Origin: an uncultured bacterium
Lineage (GTDB): Bacteria; Bacteroidota; Bacteroidia; Bacteroidales; Bacteroidaceae
Assembly: GCA_905215345.1 (NCBI GenBank)
Contig: CAJMPR010000007.1
Span: 1 to 64,000 of the forward strand
Direction of reading: 5' to 3'
DNA: 64,000 nt
The number at the start of each line of letters is the position of its first letter. Position 1 is the first letter of the stretch. The notes beneath the pieces are model-generated. The model worked only from the letters and a program-made list of their open reading frames with translations, ran no database searches and had not been told where the DNA came from. Shown here piece after piece: positions 16,977-25,032 of this stretch. The position numbers and the translations under genes are program-made.

Positions 16977-18221
16977 TAAGTCCGCAACAATAAAACTACT
17001 GCCACCTACGAAGATAAAATCTTCCGGGTGGCTTTTTTCTTGTGCGGCTCGCACGGCAGAAGGAACATCCGGATAACAATTACCTTGCAAACCTGCGGCG
17101 GAGGCCAACTTATGTAACTCATCTTCGGTAAGGGCGCGCTTTACAGTGGCTTTGGTAAAGTAATAGATTGCATCTTTGGGAAGCAATGCCAATACGCCGC
17201 TGATATCCTTATCGTTTACCATACCTGTTATAATATGCAGGCGGCGATAGGTTTGTTGTTTCAGTTGCTCTACTATATAAGTAATTCCTCCCACATTGTG
17301 TCCGGTGTCACATATCAGGGTAGGGTAGTCCTGCAGTTTTTGCCAACGTCCCATCAGCCCGGTCAGTTCACAGACATGGGCGAATCCACTACGCACACAT
17401 CGTTCGTCTATCCGGTAACCGGCCTCTTTCAATAAAGGGAGGGCGGTAAGGATAGTACGGGTATTCTTCTCTTGATAAAGTCCTTTCAAATCACATTCCA
17501 AATCCGGATAATCCTCTTTTTTTATTGCACCATTGTTTTCTTTGTCAGCATCTTCTGCAAAGAAGATTGAAGTATTCTCTTCTTTTGCCTTTTGCATGAA
17601 TACGGGCTTGGTTTCCGGGGTGGTTTCTCCGATAACTACGGGAATACCATTTTTGATGATACCGGCTTTCTCGCCGGCTATTTTAGCCAACGTATCTCCT
17701 AAGAATTGTGTATGGTCAAAGCTGATATTGGTGATGATACATAAATCCGGTCGGATGATGTTGGTACAGTCCAAGCGTCCGCCCATGCCCACTTCGATAA
17801 CGGCTACATCTACCTTTTCATCCGCAAAATAGCGAAATGCCATAGCAGTAGTCAGTTCGAAGAAAGAAGGATGCAGCGGTTCGAAAAAACTACGTTCTTT
17901 CTTCACAAAGCGTACTACATATTCTTCCGGTACAGGTTGTCCGTTGATACGGATACGTTCACGGAAGTCTATCAAATGCGGTGAAGTGTATAGCCCTACA
18001 CGGTAACCGGCTTCCTGTAATATGGCAGCTATCGTATGCGAACAGGAACCTTTCCCGTTGGTGCCCGCTACATGGATTGTGCGGAATGAACGGTGCGGAT
18101 GTCCAAAGTGCTCATCCAGTATTTTGGTATTTTCCAATCCTTCCTTGTATGCCGAACCGCCCACCTGCTGGAACATAGGCACACTGTTATATAAGTAAGC
18201 TAAAGTGTTCTGATAGTCCAT
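16944..18221 (-). CDS. folC: Bifunctional folylpolyglutamate synthase / dihydrofolate synthase
   Basis: The 425-aa Mur-ligase-family enzyme adds glutamate to dihydropteroate and to folates, using ATP in the cytoplasm. Visible motifs are the ATP loop GTNGKGS (53-59), YTSPHLIDFRERIRING (about 79-95), the metal-site region EVGMGGRLDCTN, and ITNISFDHTQFLG. Length is normal. A minus-strand promoter lies upstream (18285-18315), overlapping the start of the divergent phoH gene. Its 3' end runs through the ridA stop codon, an antisense overlap of 33 bases. Confidence 0.95.
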   Translation of the reverse strand: MDYQNTLAYLYNSVPMFQQVGGSAYKEGLENTKILDEHFGHPHRSFRTIHVAGTNGKGSCSHTIAAILQEAGYRVGLYTSPHLIDFRERIRINGQPVPEEYVVRFVKKERSFFEPLHPSFFELTTAMAFRYFADEKVDVAVIEVGMGGRLDCTNIIRPDLCIITNISFDHTQFLGDTLAKIAGEKAGIIKNGIPVVIGETTPETKPVFMQKAKEENTSIFFAEDADKENNGAIKKEDYPDLECDLKGLYQEKNTRTILTALPLLKEAGYRIDERCVRSGFAHVCELTGLMGRWQKLQDYPTLICDTGHNVGGITYIVEQLKQQTYRRLHIITGMVNDKDISGVLALLPKDAIYYFTKATVKRALTEDELHKLASAAGLQGNCYPDVPSAVRAAQEKSHPEDFIFVGGSSFIVADLLANRDALNLH

Positions 18222-18284
18222 CTTTTATAAAAATTAACGAGAAAGCAATCTTTTCTCTTCTTTAAATTGTTAACTTAGTAGCAA

Positions 18285-18315
18285 CAAAGATAGATATTAA
18301 TAATTTAAATCTAAA
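18285..18315 (-). promoter_or_regulatory. Promoter for folC
   Basis: Read on the minus strand: TTTA, 19 bases, TATCTTTG (18292-18285). The -7 box fits TAnnTTTG exactly, and the -33 box differs in one base. The expected start of transcription is about 55 bases before the folC ATG. Confidence 0.65.
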
Positions 18316-18319
18316 GAAT

Positions 18320-19645
18320 ATGGGAACTAAGAAAAATTTTGTGATTGACACGAATGTCATTCTTCACGACTATAACTGTCTGAAAAACTTTCAAGAGAAC
18401 GATATTTACCTTCCCATTGTAGTACTTGAAGAATTGGATAAATTCAAGAAGGGTAATGAACAGATTAACTTTAACGCCCGTGAATTTGTCCGTGAACTCG
18501 ATTTGATTACCGATGATAATCTTTTTACTAAAGGTGCTCCTCTGGGGGAAGGACTGGGGCGGTTGTTTGTAGTTGCCGGTTCGGTTGATTCTCCTCGTGT
18601 GCACGATTCATTTCCTGAACGTATTCCCGATCATCAGATTCTGTCGGTTGTAGACTGGCTTACGGAAAAGAAACCGAAAGTAAAATCAATTCTTGTTACC
18701 AAAGATGTCAATCTTCGTATGAAAGCCCGTTCCATCGGTCTTTTGTGTGAAGACTACATCAATGATAAGGTGGTGAATGTAGATATATTTGAAAAGTCAA
18801 GTGAAGTTTTTGAAGGAATTGATCCTGCTTTGATAGATCGTATCTATTCATCCAAGGAAGGATTGGACATTAGTGAATTCGACTTCAAGGATATCATTCA
18901 TCCCAATGAATGTTTTGTGTTGAAGAGTGACCGTAGCAGTGTGCTTGCCCGATATAATCCTTTTACTCATTCCATTTGCCGGGTAAATAAGACTAAAAAT
19001 TATGGTATTGAGCCCCGTAATGCCGAGCAAAGCTTTGCATTTGAAGTGTTGAATGATCCGAATATCAAACTGGTTGCCCTTACGGGGAAAGCAGGTACGG
19101 GTAAAACCTTACTGGCACTGGCCGCTGCTCTTGGTAAGCTGACCGATTATAAGCAAATTCTCTTGGCGCGTCCCATCGTGGCTCTGTCTAACAAAGATAT
19201 TGGATTCTTACCGGGTGATGCCAATGAAAAGGTAGCACCTTACATGCAGCCCTTATTCGACAATTTGAACGTAATCAAGCATCAGTTCGCATCCAATTCG
19301 AGTGAGGTAAAACGCTTGGAAGATATGCAGAAAAGTGATCAACTCGTCATCGAAGCACTGGCATTTATCCGTGGTCGCAGTTTGAGTGAAACCTATTGTA
19401 TTATAGACGAAGCGCAGAACTTGACTCCACATGAGATAAAGACTATTATTACCCGTGCCGGAGAAGGGACGAAGATGGTATTTACAGGTGATATCCAGCA
19501 GATAGACCAGCCTTACCTGGATAGCCAATCGAACGGACTCGTCTACATGATAGACCGTATGAGAGATCAAAGTTTGTTTGCACATGTAAATTTAGTAAAA
19601 GGAGAACGTAGCCAGCTAAGCGAATTAGCCAGTAACTTGATGTAA
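18320..19645 (+). CDS. PIN-PhoH ATPase (PhoH2-like)
   Basis: This 441-aa two-domain protein has an N-terminal PIN ribonuclease domain (about 1-145) with acidic residues Asp10 in VIDTN, Glu38 in EELDKF and Asp129 in TKDVNLR. A C-terminal PhoH P-loop ATPase follows, with Walker A GKAGTGKT (256-263), Walker B CIIDEAQN and the motif TGDIQQID. Related PhoH2 proteins couple ATP-driven RNA unwinding with PIN cleavage, so an RNA-processing role is likely but inferred. No antitoxin gene is adjacent. It is divergent from folC and followed by a very long hairpin. Confidence 0.9.
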   Translation: MGTKKNFVIDTNVILHDYNCLKNFQENDIYLPIVVLEELDKFKKGNEQINFNAREFVRELDLITDDNLFTKGAPLGEGLGRLFVVAGSVDSPRVHDSFPERIPDHQILSVVDWLTEKKPKVKSILVTKDVNLRMKARSIGLLCEDYINDKVVNVDIFEKSSEVFEGIDPALIDRIYSSKEGLDISEFDFKDIIHPNECFVLKSDRSSVLARYNPFTHSICRVNKTKNYGIEPRNAEQSFAFEVLNDPNIKLVALTGKAGTGKTLLALAAALGKLTDYKQILLARPIVALSNKDIGFLPGDANEKVAPYMQPLFDNLNVIKHQFASNSSEVKRLEDMQKSDQLVIEALAFIRGRSLSETYCIIDEAQNLTPHEIKTIITRAGEGTKMVFTGDIQQIDQPYLDSQSNGLVYMIDRMRDQSLFAHVNLVKGERSQLSELASNLM

Positions 19646-19652
19646 TATTTTA

Positions 19653-19713
19653 AAACTGTTTTGAATTTTATTACTCTTTCTGAAAAAGAGAATGATAAAA
19701 TTCAAAACAGTTT
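19653..19713. terminator. Very long terminator-like hairpin after phoH-like gene
   Basis: Perfect 19-bp arms at 19653-19671 (AAACTGTTTTGAATTTTAT) and 19695-19713 enclose a second small hairpin, CTCTTT-ctga-AAAGAG. It begins 8 bases past the stop codon. A T-rich stretch follows, so termination is plausible, but the stem is unusually long and AT-rich. Confidence 0.75.
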
Positions 19714-19749
19714 CTATTGTTTTCTTCTTCGCTTTGATAAAAAATAATG

Positions 19750-19757
19750 TATCTTTG
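19750..19757 (+). promoter_or_regulatory. -7 box upstream of the polysaccharide dehydratase gene
   Basis: TATCTTTG followed by CGGCGCC fits TAnnTTTG and lies 32 bases before the start. No TTTG is found at the usual 19-21-base distance, so the -33 element is weak. Confidence 0.5.
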
Positions 19758-19788
19758 CGGCGCCTAAAAACAAAAACTGTCAAACGTA

Positions 19789-21690
19789 ATGAAGCGAAAC
19801 TTTTTTCATCGGTACCTTTCCGCAAAGGTCTTACCGATATGGACTGTTCTATTGATTGATGTTCTTATTATTGTCGTATCCAGTTTGTTGGCCTATGCCC
19901 TGCGGTATGATTTCAGAAGTCTCTTTTCGGAATCATCTACTATAGACACAACGATTGTATGGACAGTAATCGTCAATCTTATATTTTTCAGGGTTTTTCG
20001 TACATACTCTAATGTACTTCGTTTTTCTTCGTTTGTGGATATAATGCGCATTTTCGTGTCGCTGACGGTGTCTTTTGCACTACTGCTGATTACGAGTGTG
20101 CTGGCAAAAAGCTATCTGGGCCTTAATGTGGCTCCCGCCACAGTGCTGTTTATGTCCTATATCATCAGTTTTGCCATGATGGCATGTTCCCGTATTGTCG
20201 TAAAGATATTCTTCGAAGCGTTGAATTTTGACGGTTCGCATAGTGCCAATGTATTTATTTACGGGGCCAAAGAGGCCGGTGTGAATATCGCGAAGGCGCT
20301 ACGTGTCAATCTACGTAATCATTATCGCCTGCGTGGTTTTATAGCCGATGAGTCGGAACTTATTAATAAGGTGATGATGGGTGTTAAGGTATATCCCAAT
20401 GATGATACTTTGATTGATGTTCTGGATGACCGTGACGTACATACTATCATTGTGTCTCCGGCCAAGATGGAGGCGTTGAAGCGTTCTGATATGGCCGACC
20501 GTTTGTTGGCGCATAACATCAAGCTGATGACGGCTCCTCCATTGAGTGAATGGAACGGACAGTTGCTTAACCGTACACAATTGAAGGAGGTACAAATTGA
20601 AGATTTGTTGCAACGTAATCCTATTGAGATTGATATTCATAAAGTAGCGTCACATCTGGAAGGCAAGCGGGTAATGATAACCGGTGCTGCCGGTTCTATC
20701 GGTAGTGAAATTATGCGTCAGGTGGCTTCTTTCAATCCTTATAAGTTGATTCTAATTGATCAGGCTGAAACTCCCTTGCACGATATCCGTTTGGAGTTAC
20801 AGGATCGTTGGCGTGATATAGACGCTGAAACCATTATTGCCGATATTTCCAATGCAACCCGTATGGAAGAAATATTCAGAGACTATAAGCCTCAGTATAT
20901 TTTTCATGCAGCGGCATATAAGCATGTACCGATGATGGAAGATAACGTATCCGAATCCATTCAGGTGAATGTATATGGTACGCGTACAATGGCCGATTTG
21001 GCGGTAAAGTATGGTGCTGAAAAGTTTGTGATGATTTCTACCGATAAGGCAGTAAATCCGACCAATGTTATGGGGTGTTCCAAGCGTATATGTGAAATCT
21101 ATGTTCAATCTTTGGCGAAGAAATTGCAGCAAGAAGGCGGGCATGCTACCCAGTTTATCACTACCCGTTTCGGTAATGTATTGGGCTCAAATGGTTCGGT
21201 TATCCCTCGTTTTCGTGATCAGATACAGCGTGGTGGTCCTGTAACGGTGACACACCCCGAAATCATACGTTACTTTATGACTATTCCCGAAGCGTGCCGT
21301 CTGGTTCTTGAAGCTGGAAGTATGGGTAATGGTGGAGAGATTTATATTTTCGATATGGGTAAACCGGTGAGGATTGTAGACCTTGCCAAGCGGATGATTA
21401 GCCTTTCCGGTCGTACCGATGTTAAGATTGAATTTACCGGTTTGCGTCATGGCGAGAAGTTATATGAAGAGTTGCTGAATGTCAAGGAACTTACCAAGCC
21501 TACTTATCATGAGAAAATTATGATTGCAACCGTACGCGAATATGATTATGACGAAGTGGGAGAACGTATTCAAAAGCTGATTGATGTCAGTTTTACTTAT
21601 GACCAGATGAAAATTGTGGCTGCCATGAAAGACATTGTCCCTGAATTCGTTAGCAAGAACTCTTGCTTTGAAGCGTTGGATAAGAAATAA
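19789..21690 (+). CDS. Membrane-bound nucleotide-sugar 4,6-dehydratase (WbpM/PglF/CapD type)
   Basis: This 633-aa protein has four N-terminal transmembrane helices (about 17-38, 56-70, 86-105, 115-133), a first Rossmann-like region (155-250) and a catalytic SDR domain from residue 293 with GAAGSIG (299-305). The active site reads ISTDKAVNPTNVMGCSK, with Met428 in place of the usual Tyr and Lys432, as in WbpM/FlaA1-type 4,6-dehydratases acting on UDP-GlcNAc. It probably makes 2-acetamido-4-keto-6-deoxy sugars for the surface polysaccharide. It has its own -7 box and is separated from the main locus by three minus-strand genes. Confidence 0.9.
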   Translation: MKRNFFHRYLSAKVLPIWTVLLIDVLIIVVSSLLAYALRYDFRSLFSESSTIDTTIVWTVIVNLIFFRVFRTYSNVLRFSSFVDIMRIFVSLTVSFALLLITSVLAKSYLGLNVAPATVLFMSYIISFAMMACSRIVVKIFFEALNFDGSHSANVFIYGAKEAGVNIAKALRVNLRNHYRLRGFIADESELINKVMMGVKVYPNDDTLIDVLDDRDVHTIIVSPAKMEALKRSDMADRLLAHNIKLMTAPPLSEWNGQLLNRTQLKEVQIEDLLQRNPIEIDIHKVASHLEGKRVMITGAAGSIGSEIMRQVASFNPYKLILIDQAETPLHDIRLELQDRWRDIDAETIIADISNATRMEEIFRDYKPQYIFHAAAYKHVPMMEDNVSESIQVNVYGTRTMADLAVKYGAEKFVMISTDKAVNPTNVMGCSKRICEIYVQSLAKKLQQEGGHATQFITTRFGNVLGSNGSVIPRFRDQIQRGGPVTVTHPEIIRYFMTIPEACRLVLEAGSMGNGGEIYIFDMGKPVRIVDLAKRMISLSGRTDVKIEFTGLRHGEKLYEELLNVKELTKPTYHEKIMIATVREYDYDEVGERIQKLIDVSFTYDQMKIVAAMKDIVPEFVSKNSCFEALDKK

Positions 21691-21705
21691 ATCAGGAGTT
21701 ATAGA

Positions 21706-21767
21706 GTTATAAAGTGATAGAGTGGTAAAGGGAAGAACATTCCTTTACCACTCTATCACTTTATAAC
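21706..21767. repeat. Intergenic inverted repeat, 26-bp perfect arms
   Basis: The arms at 21706-21731 (starting GTTATAAAGTGATAGAGTGG) and 21742-21767 are perfect reverse complements around a 10-base centre. It sits between two convergent genes and could be a bidirectional terminator, but there is no T-run and it matches the style of the other intergenic repeats. Confidence 0.9.
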
Positions 21768-21792
21768 CTTACCACTTTATTTCTCTTGTATT

Positions 21793-22770
21793 TTACTTGC
21801 GTGAAGAGAAATATTTCAGGAATTGTGTACGTTCGAACGTATTTACACCGTTCAGGTCATTGACATTCAGCATACCTTTGAACTGTTTGATGCTTTCCAT
21901 TCCTTTACGTTCCATCCATGAATTCATGAAGCGGATATATTCACCGATAAGAGCATACGAATTTTGATAAAGTGCGCTGCAGATTTCGACTGCTGAAGCA
22001 CCTGCCAAGATCGCTTTTACTACTCCTTCAGGTGTGTGGACACCGCCTGATGCTGCATAATCCAACTTATTGACAGCAGCGGATGCGATACCTATCCAAC
22101 GCAATGCTTTAGCGAGATCGGCCTCACCGCTGAATACGTTACCGGAGGTTTGAATCATTCTTTCAATGTCGATATCCGGTTGATAGAAGCGGTTGAACAT
22201 AACGACTGCTGCTGCTCCGTTAGCATAAAGTTGATCGATAAGAGTAATCGGATTAGTCAGGTTATCACCTAATTTCATGATAACCGGAATGCTGACTGTT
22301 TTTTTGATACGGCTTAAGATGTCAATATGACGTTGTTCAAAAGCTCCGTAAGTATACTGAATATCAGTTTGCAAAGCAAGGATATTAACTTCCAAAGCAT
22401 CGGCACCGGCTTCTTCTATTTTCTTTGCAAATTCAATCCAGTCGGCATCCTGGTAACAGTTGATGCTGGCAATGATAGGAATATCACAAACCTTCTTACT
22501 TTCTTTTATCAAAGTCAGATATTCGCCCAGCGTGTGCTCGCGAATGTATCCAACCAGATAATCGCTGCCTTCCGGGTACATATTGGGATCACCGAGCCAA
22601 TCGGCTTCCATCATTATTTGTTCTTCGAAAAGAGATTTCAATACAATGGCACCTGCGCCGGCTTCATAAAGTCTTTGGTTTTTTGCAGCACTGTCTGTCA
22701 GTCCGGAACTGCTGATAATAATTGGGTTTCTAAGTTTTAACCCTGCAAAAGTAGTTTCTAATGTTGCCAT
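21793..22770 (-). CDS. Dihydroorotate dehydrogenase-like flavoprotein
   Basis: The 325-aa TIM-barrel protein resembles class 1 dihydroorotate dehydrogenases and the related dihydropyrimidine dehydrogenases. It shows LRNPIIISSSGLTDS (13-27), SINCYQDADW, the EVNILALQTD segment and the FMN-phosphate region ASGGVHTPEGVVKAILAGAS. Bacteroides has a separate pyrD with pyrK, so the substrate here is uncertain. It is the last gene of a minus-strand series, DUF4494, yggS-like and then this one, with an 11-base gap before it. Confidence 0.8.
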   Translation of the reverse strand: MATLETTFAGLKLRNPIIISSSGLTDSAAKNQRLYEAGAGAIVLKSLFEEQIMMEADWLGDPNMYPEGSDYLVGYIREHTLGEYLTLIKESKKVCDIPIIASINCYQDADWIEFAKKIEEAGADALEVNILALQTDIQYTYGAFEQRHIDILSRIKKTVSIPVIMKLGDNLTNPITLIDQLYANGAAAVVMFNRFYQPDIDIERMIQTSGNVFSGEADLAKALRWIGIASAAVNKLDYAASGGVHTPEGVVKAILAGASAVEICSALYQNSYALIGEYIRFMNSWMERKGMESIKQFKGMLNVNDLNGVNTFERTQFLKYFSSRK

Positions 22771-22781
22771 AGTTATAATTA

Positions 22782-23450
22782 TTAATAGTTTCGTTCTCCA
22801 AAAATCTTACTTCCTACGCGTACCAAAGTACTGCCGGCCGTAATGGCTTCGTGATAGTCGTGTGACATCCCCATAGATAATTCCCGGAATGCTTTTGTAT
22901 TGGCAAAACACGTAGATTTTACTTCTTGGAAGAAGCTACTTAATGAACAAAATTCAGCTTTGATTTGTTCAGAGTTATCCGTATTTGTAGCCATACCCAT
23001 CAATCCGCAAATCCTGACGTTTTTCAAATCTTTCCATTCTCCCGCAGCAAGCATTTCGCGGCATTCGTCATAGCTGAAACCGAATTTCGTTTCTTCTGCT
23101 GCAATGTGTAATTGCAGCAGACAATTTACAATCCGGTCTGCTTTTAAAGCTTGTTTGTTGATTTCGGTAAGCAGCTTGTATGAATCTACTCCATGTATCA
23201 AGGCTACATAAGGCACGATATACTTGATTTTGTTTGTTTGCAGATGTCCGATGAAGTGCCATTCGATATCCTTGGGCAAGCTTTCATATTTGGCAGTCAT
23301 TTCTTGTACCTTACTTTCTCCGAATACACGTTGCCCAGCATTATAAGCTTCCTCTATCGCTTCATTCGGGTGAAACTTGGAAACAGCTACCAGTTGTACC
23401 CCGGCAGGCAATTCACTCAGTACTTTTTTTATGTTTTTTGCAATCTGCAT
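22782..23450 (-). CDS. YggS/PLPBP family PLP homeostasis protein
   Basis: The 222-aa protein has a single alanine-racemase-like TIM barrel. The PLP lysine lies in VAVSKFHP (about residue 24), and other family signs are FGESKVQEM, WHFIGHLQTNKIKYI and ELSMGMSHDY with SxxM near 192-197. Members bind PLP, have no known enzyme activity and balance B6 and amino-acid pools. The binding motif near the end, TLVRVGSKIFGERNY, is complete. It lies between the DUF4494 and dihydroorotate dehydrogenase-like genes on the minus strand. Confidence 0.93.
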   Translation of the reverse strand: MQIAKNIKKVLSELPAGVQLVAVSKFHPNEAIEEAYNAGQRVFGESKVQEMTAKYESLPKDIEWHFIGHLQTNKIKYIVPYVALIHGVDSYKLLTEINKQALKADRIVNCLLQLHIAAEETKFGFSYDECREMLAAGEWKDLKNVRICGLMGMATNTDNSEQIKAEFCSLSSFFQEVKSTCFANTKAFRELSMGMSHDYHEAITAGSTLVRVGSKIFGERNY

Positions 23451-23474
23451 AATAAATCATCATTCATAATTAGT

Positions 23475-23939
23475 TTACACTTCCGGTTTGTCATTCGGTT
23501 CTGCACTATATGGAAATACATCCATGATGGCAGTTTCTGCTACCGATGCAATCTGATAGTCGGCCATAGTTCCTTTCATGCCTTCATCCAGTTTTTTCAC
23601 TGCATCACGCAGATCGGCAGCTTGTACCAATACTTGGGTGGAAGTTTTTTTCTCTGCTCCGCTTTTCTCATCCAGTGTGATGAATACCAATTTGCATTTG
23701 AACCAACGGTCGGCAGCATCTTCTTCACTGGGAAACAATTCGCTATAGTTAGCCCGTTTAATGTCCGATACGGTAAACTCACCTGAAATAAACGGAGTGA
23801 TTTCTTCAATAATGCGGGCTTCGGCTTCCGTAAAGCTGAGTGCATCTACCAAATAAGGTTCAGTTACTTTCTTGTTCATTCCGTTTTCCATTGTTTTTTC
23901 GTAACGGATTTTGCACTCAAACCATGTATGCATTGCCAT
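23475..23939 (-). CDS. DUF4494 protein
   Basis: The product is 154 aa when started at MAMHTWFECK (23939); the upstream extension to 23981 would cover leader sequence. It matches DUF4494, a Bacteroidota family of unknown function with the opening HTWFECKIRYEK and the central block TEAEARIIEEI. It is soluble with no signal peptide. It is the first gene of a minus-strand operon with yggS-like and dihydroorotate dehydrogenase-like genes. A TATCTTTG box lies at 23991-23998 upstream. Family call is from memory. Confidence 0.8.
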   Translation of the reverse strand: MAMHTWFECKIRYEKTMENGMNKKVTEPYLVDALSFTEAEARIIEEITPFISGEFTVSDIKRANYSELFPSEEDAADRWFKCKLVFITLDEKSGAEKKTSTQVLVQAADLRDAVKKLDEGMKGTMADYQIASVAETAIMDVFPYSAEPNDKPEV

Positions 23940-23990
23940 AATTTTCTGATTTTTAGTTAGTAGTTCAATAAATTCCCTCAAAGGGGCCTA

Positions 23991-23998
23991 CAAAGATA
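23991..23998 (-). promoter_or_regulatory. -7 box for the DUF4494-yggS operon
   Basis: On the minus strand this reads TATCTTTG (TAnnTTTG), followed downstream by TAGGCC, about 52 bases from the start codon. No TTTG is seen at 19-21 bases. Confidence 0.5.
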
Positions 23999-24074
23999 AA
24001 CGAAAAAGAGCAAAAATGTTCGTTGTATGTGAAAGAAGATTATGTTAACTCAAAACTTTTTATCTATTAAATAT

Positions 24075-24105
24075 TTTGTAGTTCCATGCGGAGTGTTTAT
24101 CTTTG
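24075..24105 (+). promoter_or_regulatory. Promoter of the capsule operon (upstream of upxY)
   Basis: TTTG (24075-24078), 19 bases, TATCTTTG (24098-24105) is a perfect Bacteroides promoter. It gives an upxY leader of about 145 bases. A short TTAACTC/GAGTTAA pair (24045-24051, 24118-24124) surrounds it, too short to claim phase inversion. Confidence 0.8.
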
Positions 24106-24257
24106 CGGCACTGAAACGAGTTAATCGTGGATGTAAATTCTTATCTTCAGAGAGAGATGTAGCAAAGACTACATTTAGCGGAGCTATAAAAGAGACTCTA
24201 TCTCGGTTAATTCGTAAAACGCTTATTACTAAACTATTAATAATTTATTATTAGCAT
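24106..24257 (+). promoter_or_regulatory. upxY leader region
   Basis: This is the untranslated leader of the capsule operon. A small hairpin ATGTAG-caaaga-CTACAT lies at 24157-24174, followed by purine-rich sequence. In Bacteroides such leaders are where UpxY proteins act to prevent early termination. No strong terminator with T-run was seen, so the control element itself could not be located. Confidence 0.45.
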
Positions 24258-24773
24258 TTGTTAACTACGTCGGATCATAAGCAATGGCATGCTATTTATG
24301 TTCGTCACAATGCCGAATTTAAGGTAGAATCGTGGCTTCGTGAACAGGGTATAGAAGTATATTTGCCGGTGCAAGATGTATATCGGGAATATGCCGGAAA
24401 ACGTATAAAAGTTACGAAACCGGTTATTAATAGTATGGTCTTCGTCCATCTGTCCCGTCCTGAACTTTCCGTTGTAGAACATGCTCCCAATGTCCATCAT
24501 TTCTTTAGCAAACGTGGTACTGATGCCCCTATTGTCATTCCCGACCAACAAATGGTAGATTTTCGCTTCATGGTCGACCTTTCCGATACCTCTGTCTTAA
24601 TGGTAAATGAACCGATTGCTCCGGGAACCTTGGTAACTGTGGCAAAAGGAAGTATGCAGGGCATTCGCGGTGAAATGGTGAAATATGAAAGTAAATATTA
24701 TATTGCCGTTAGATTGCAGGAATTGGGATGTGCATTGGTTAGTATCCCAGTGAGTTATGTTAGACGTGGATAA
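24258..24773 (+). CDS. upxY: UpxY-family transcription antiterminator (NusG-like)
   Basis: This 171-aa NusG paralogue has an N-terminal NGN domain (about 9-105, opening QWHAIYVRHNAEFKVESWL) and a C-terminal KOW-type region (120-168, with TVAKGSMQGIRGEMVKYE). In Bacteroides each capsule operon starts with such a protein, which lets polymerase read through its own leader. The start is TTG at 24258: a TAG lies two codons upstream and there is no in-frame ATG before the NGN domain. The usual upxZ partner is not found after it. An AT-rich gap with two hairpins follows. Confidence 0.88.
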   Translation: MLTTSDHKQWHAIYVRHNAEFKVESWLREQGIEVYLPVQDVYREYAGKRIKVTKPVINSMVFVHLSRPELSVVEHAPNVHHFFSKRGTDAPIVIPDQQMVDFRFMVDLSDTSVLMVNEPIAPGTLVTVAKGSMQGIRGEMVKYESKYYIAVRLQELGCALVSIPVSYVRRG

Positions 24774-24815
24774 GACTCTATTTGTTCGTATTGTCAAAAA
24801 GTAAAACTTTTCTCT

Positions 24816-24918
24816 GCTTTAACAATGTTAAAGCGAAAAATAAGCATTAAACATTCAGTTTGCAGGAAATTAATTTCTTGCTTTTATGATGTTAACTTCG
24901 TTCAAATAAGAAGTTAAC
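24816..24918 (+). promoter_or_regulatory. Two strong hairpins between upxY and the capsule genes
   Basis: Hairpin 1 is GCTTTAAC-aat-GTTAAAGC (24816-24834) and hairpin 2 is GTTAACTTC, a 10-base loop, GAAGTTAAC (24891-24918). Both arms are perfect and both contain GTTAA, with another GTTAATGTTAAC just downstream. Neither has a clear T-run. They fill a 259-base gap without a gene and could be RNA control elements or the site of missing upxZ. Confidence 0.6.
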
Positions 24919-25032
24919 TTTAACGGTGTGTTAATGTTAACTTGATGTCTGGTAATAAGTTAATGAAAAGTATTTTACATAAAGTTGTAAATAGAAAACA
25001 CATAATTGATTGCTTTTATTTAATTTAGAATA

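Noticed and set aside
24045..24124. Possible invertible capsule promoter flanked by TTAACTC/GAGTTAA
   Set aside because: The perfect arms are only 7 bp; known Bacteroides invertible promoters have much longer repeats. No inversion claim is made.
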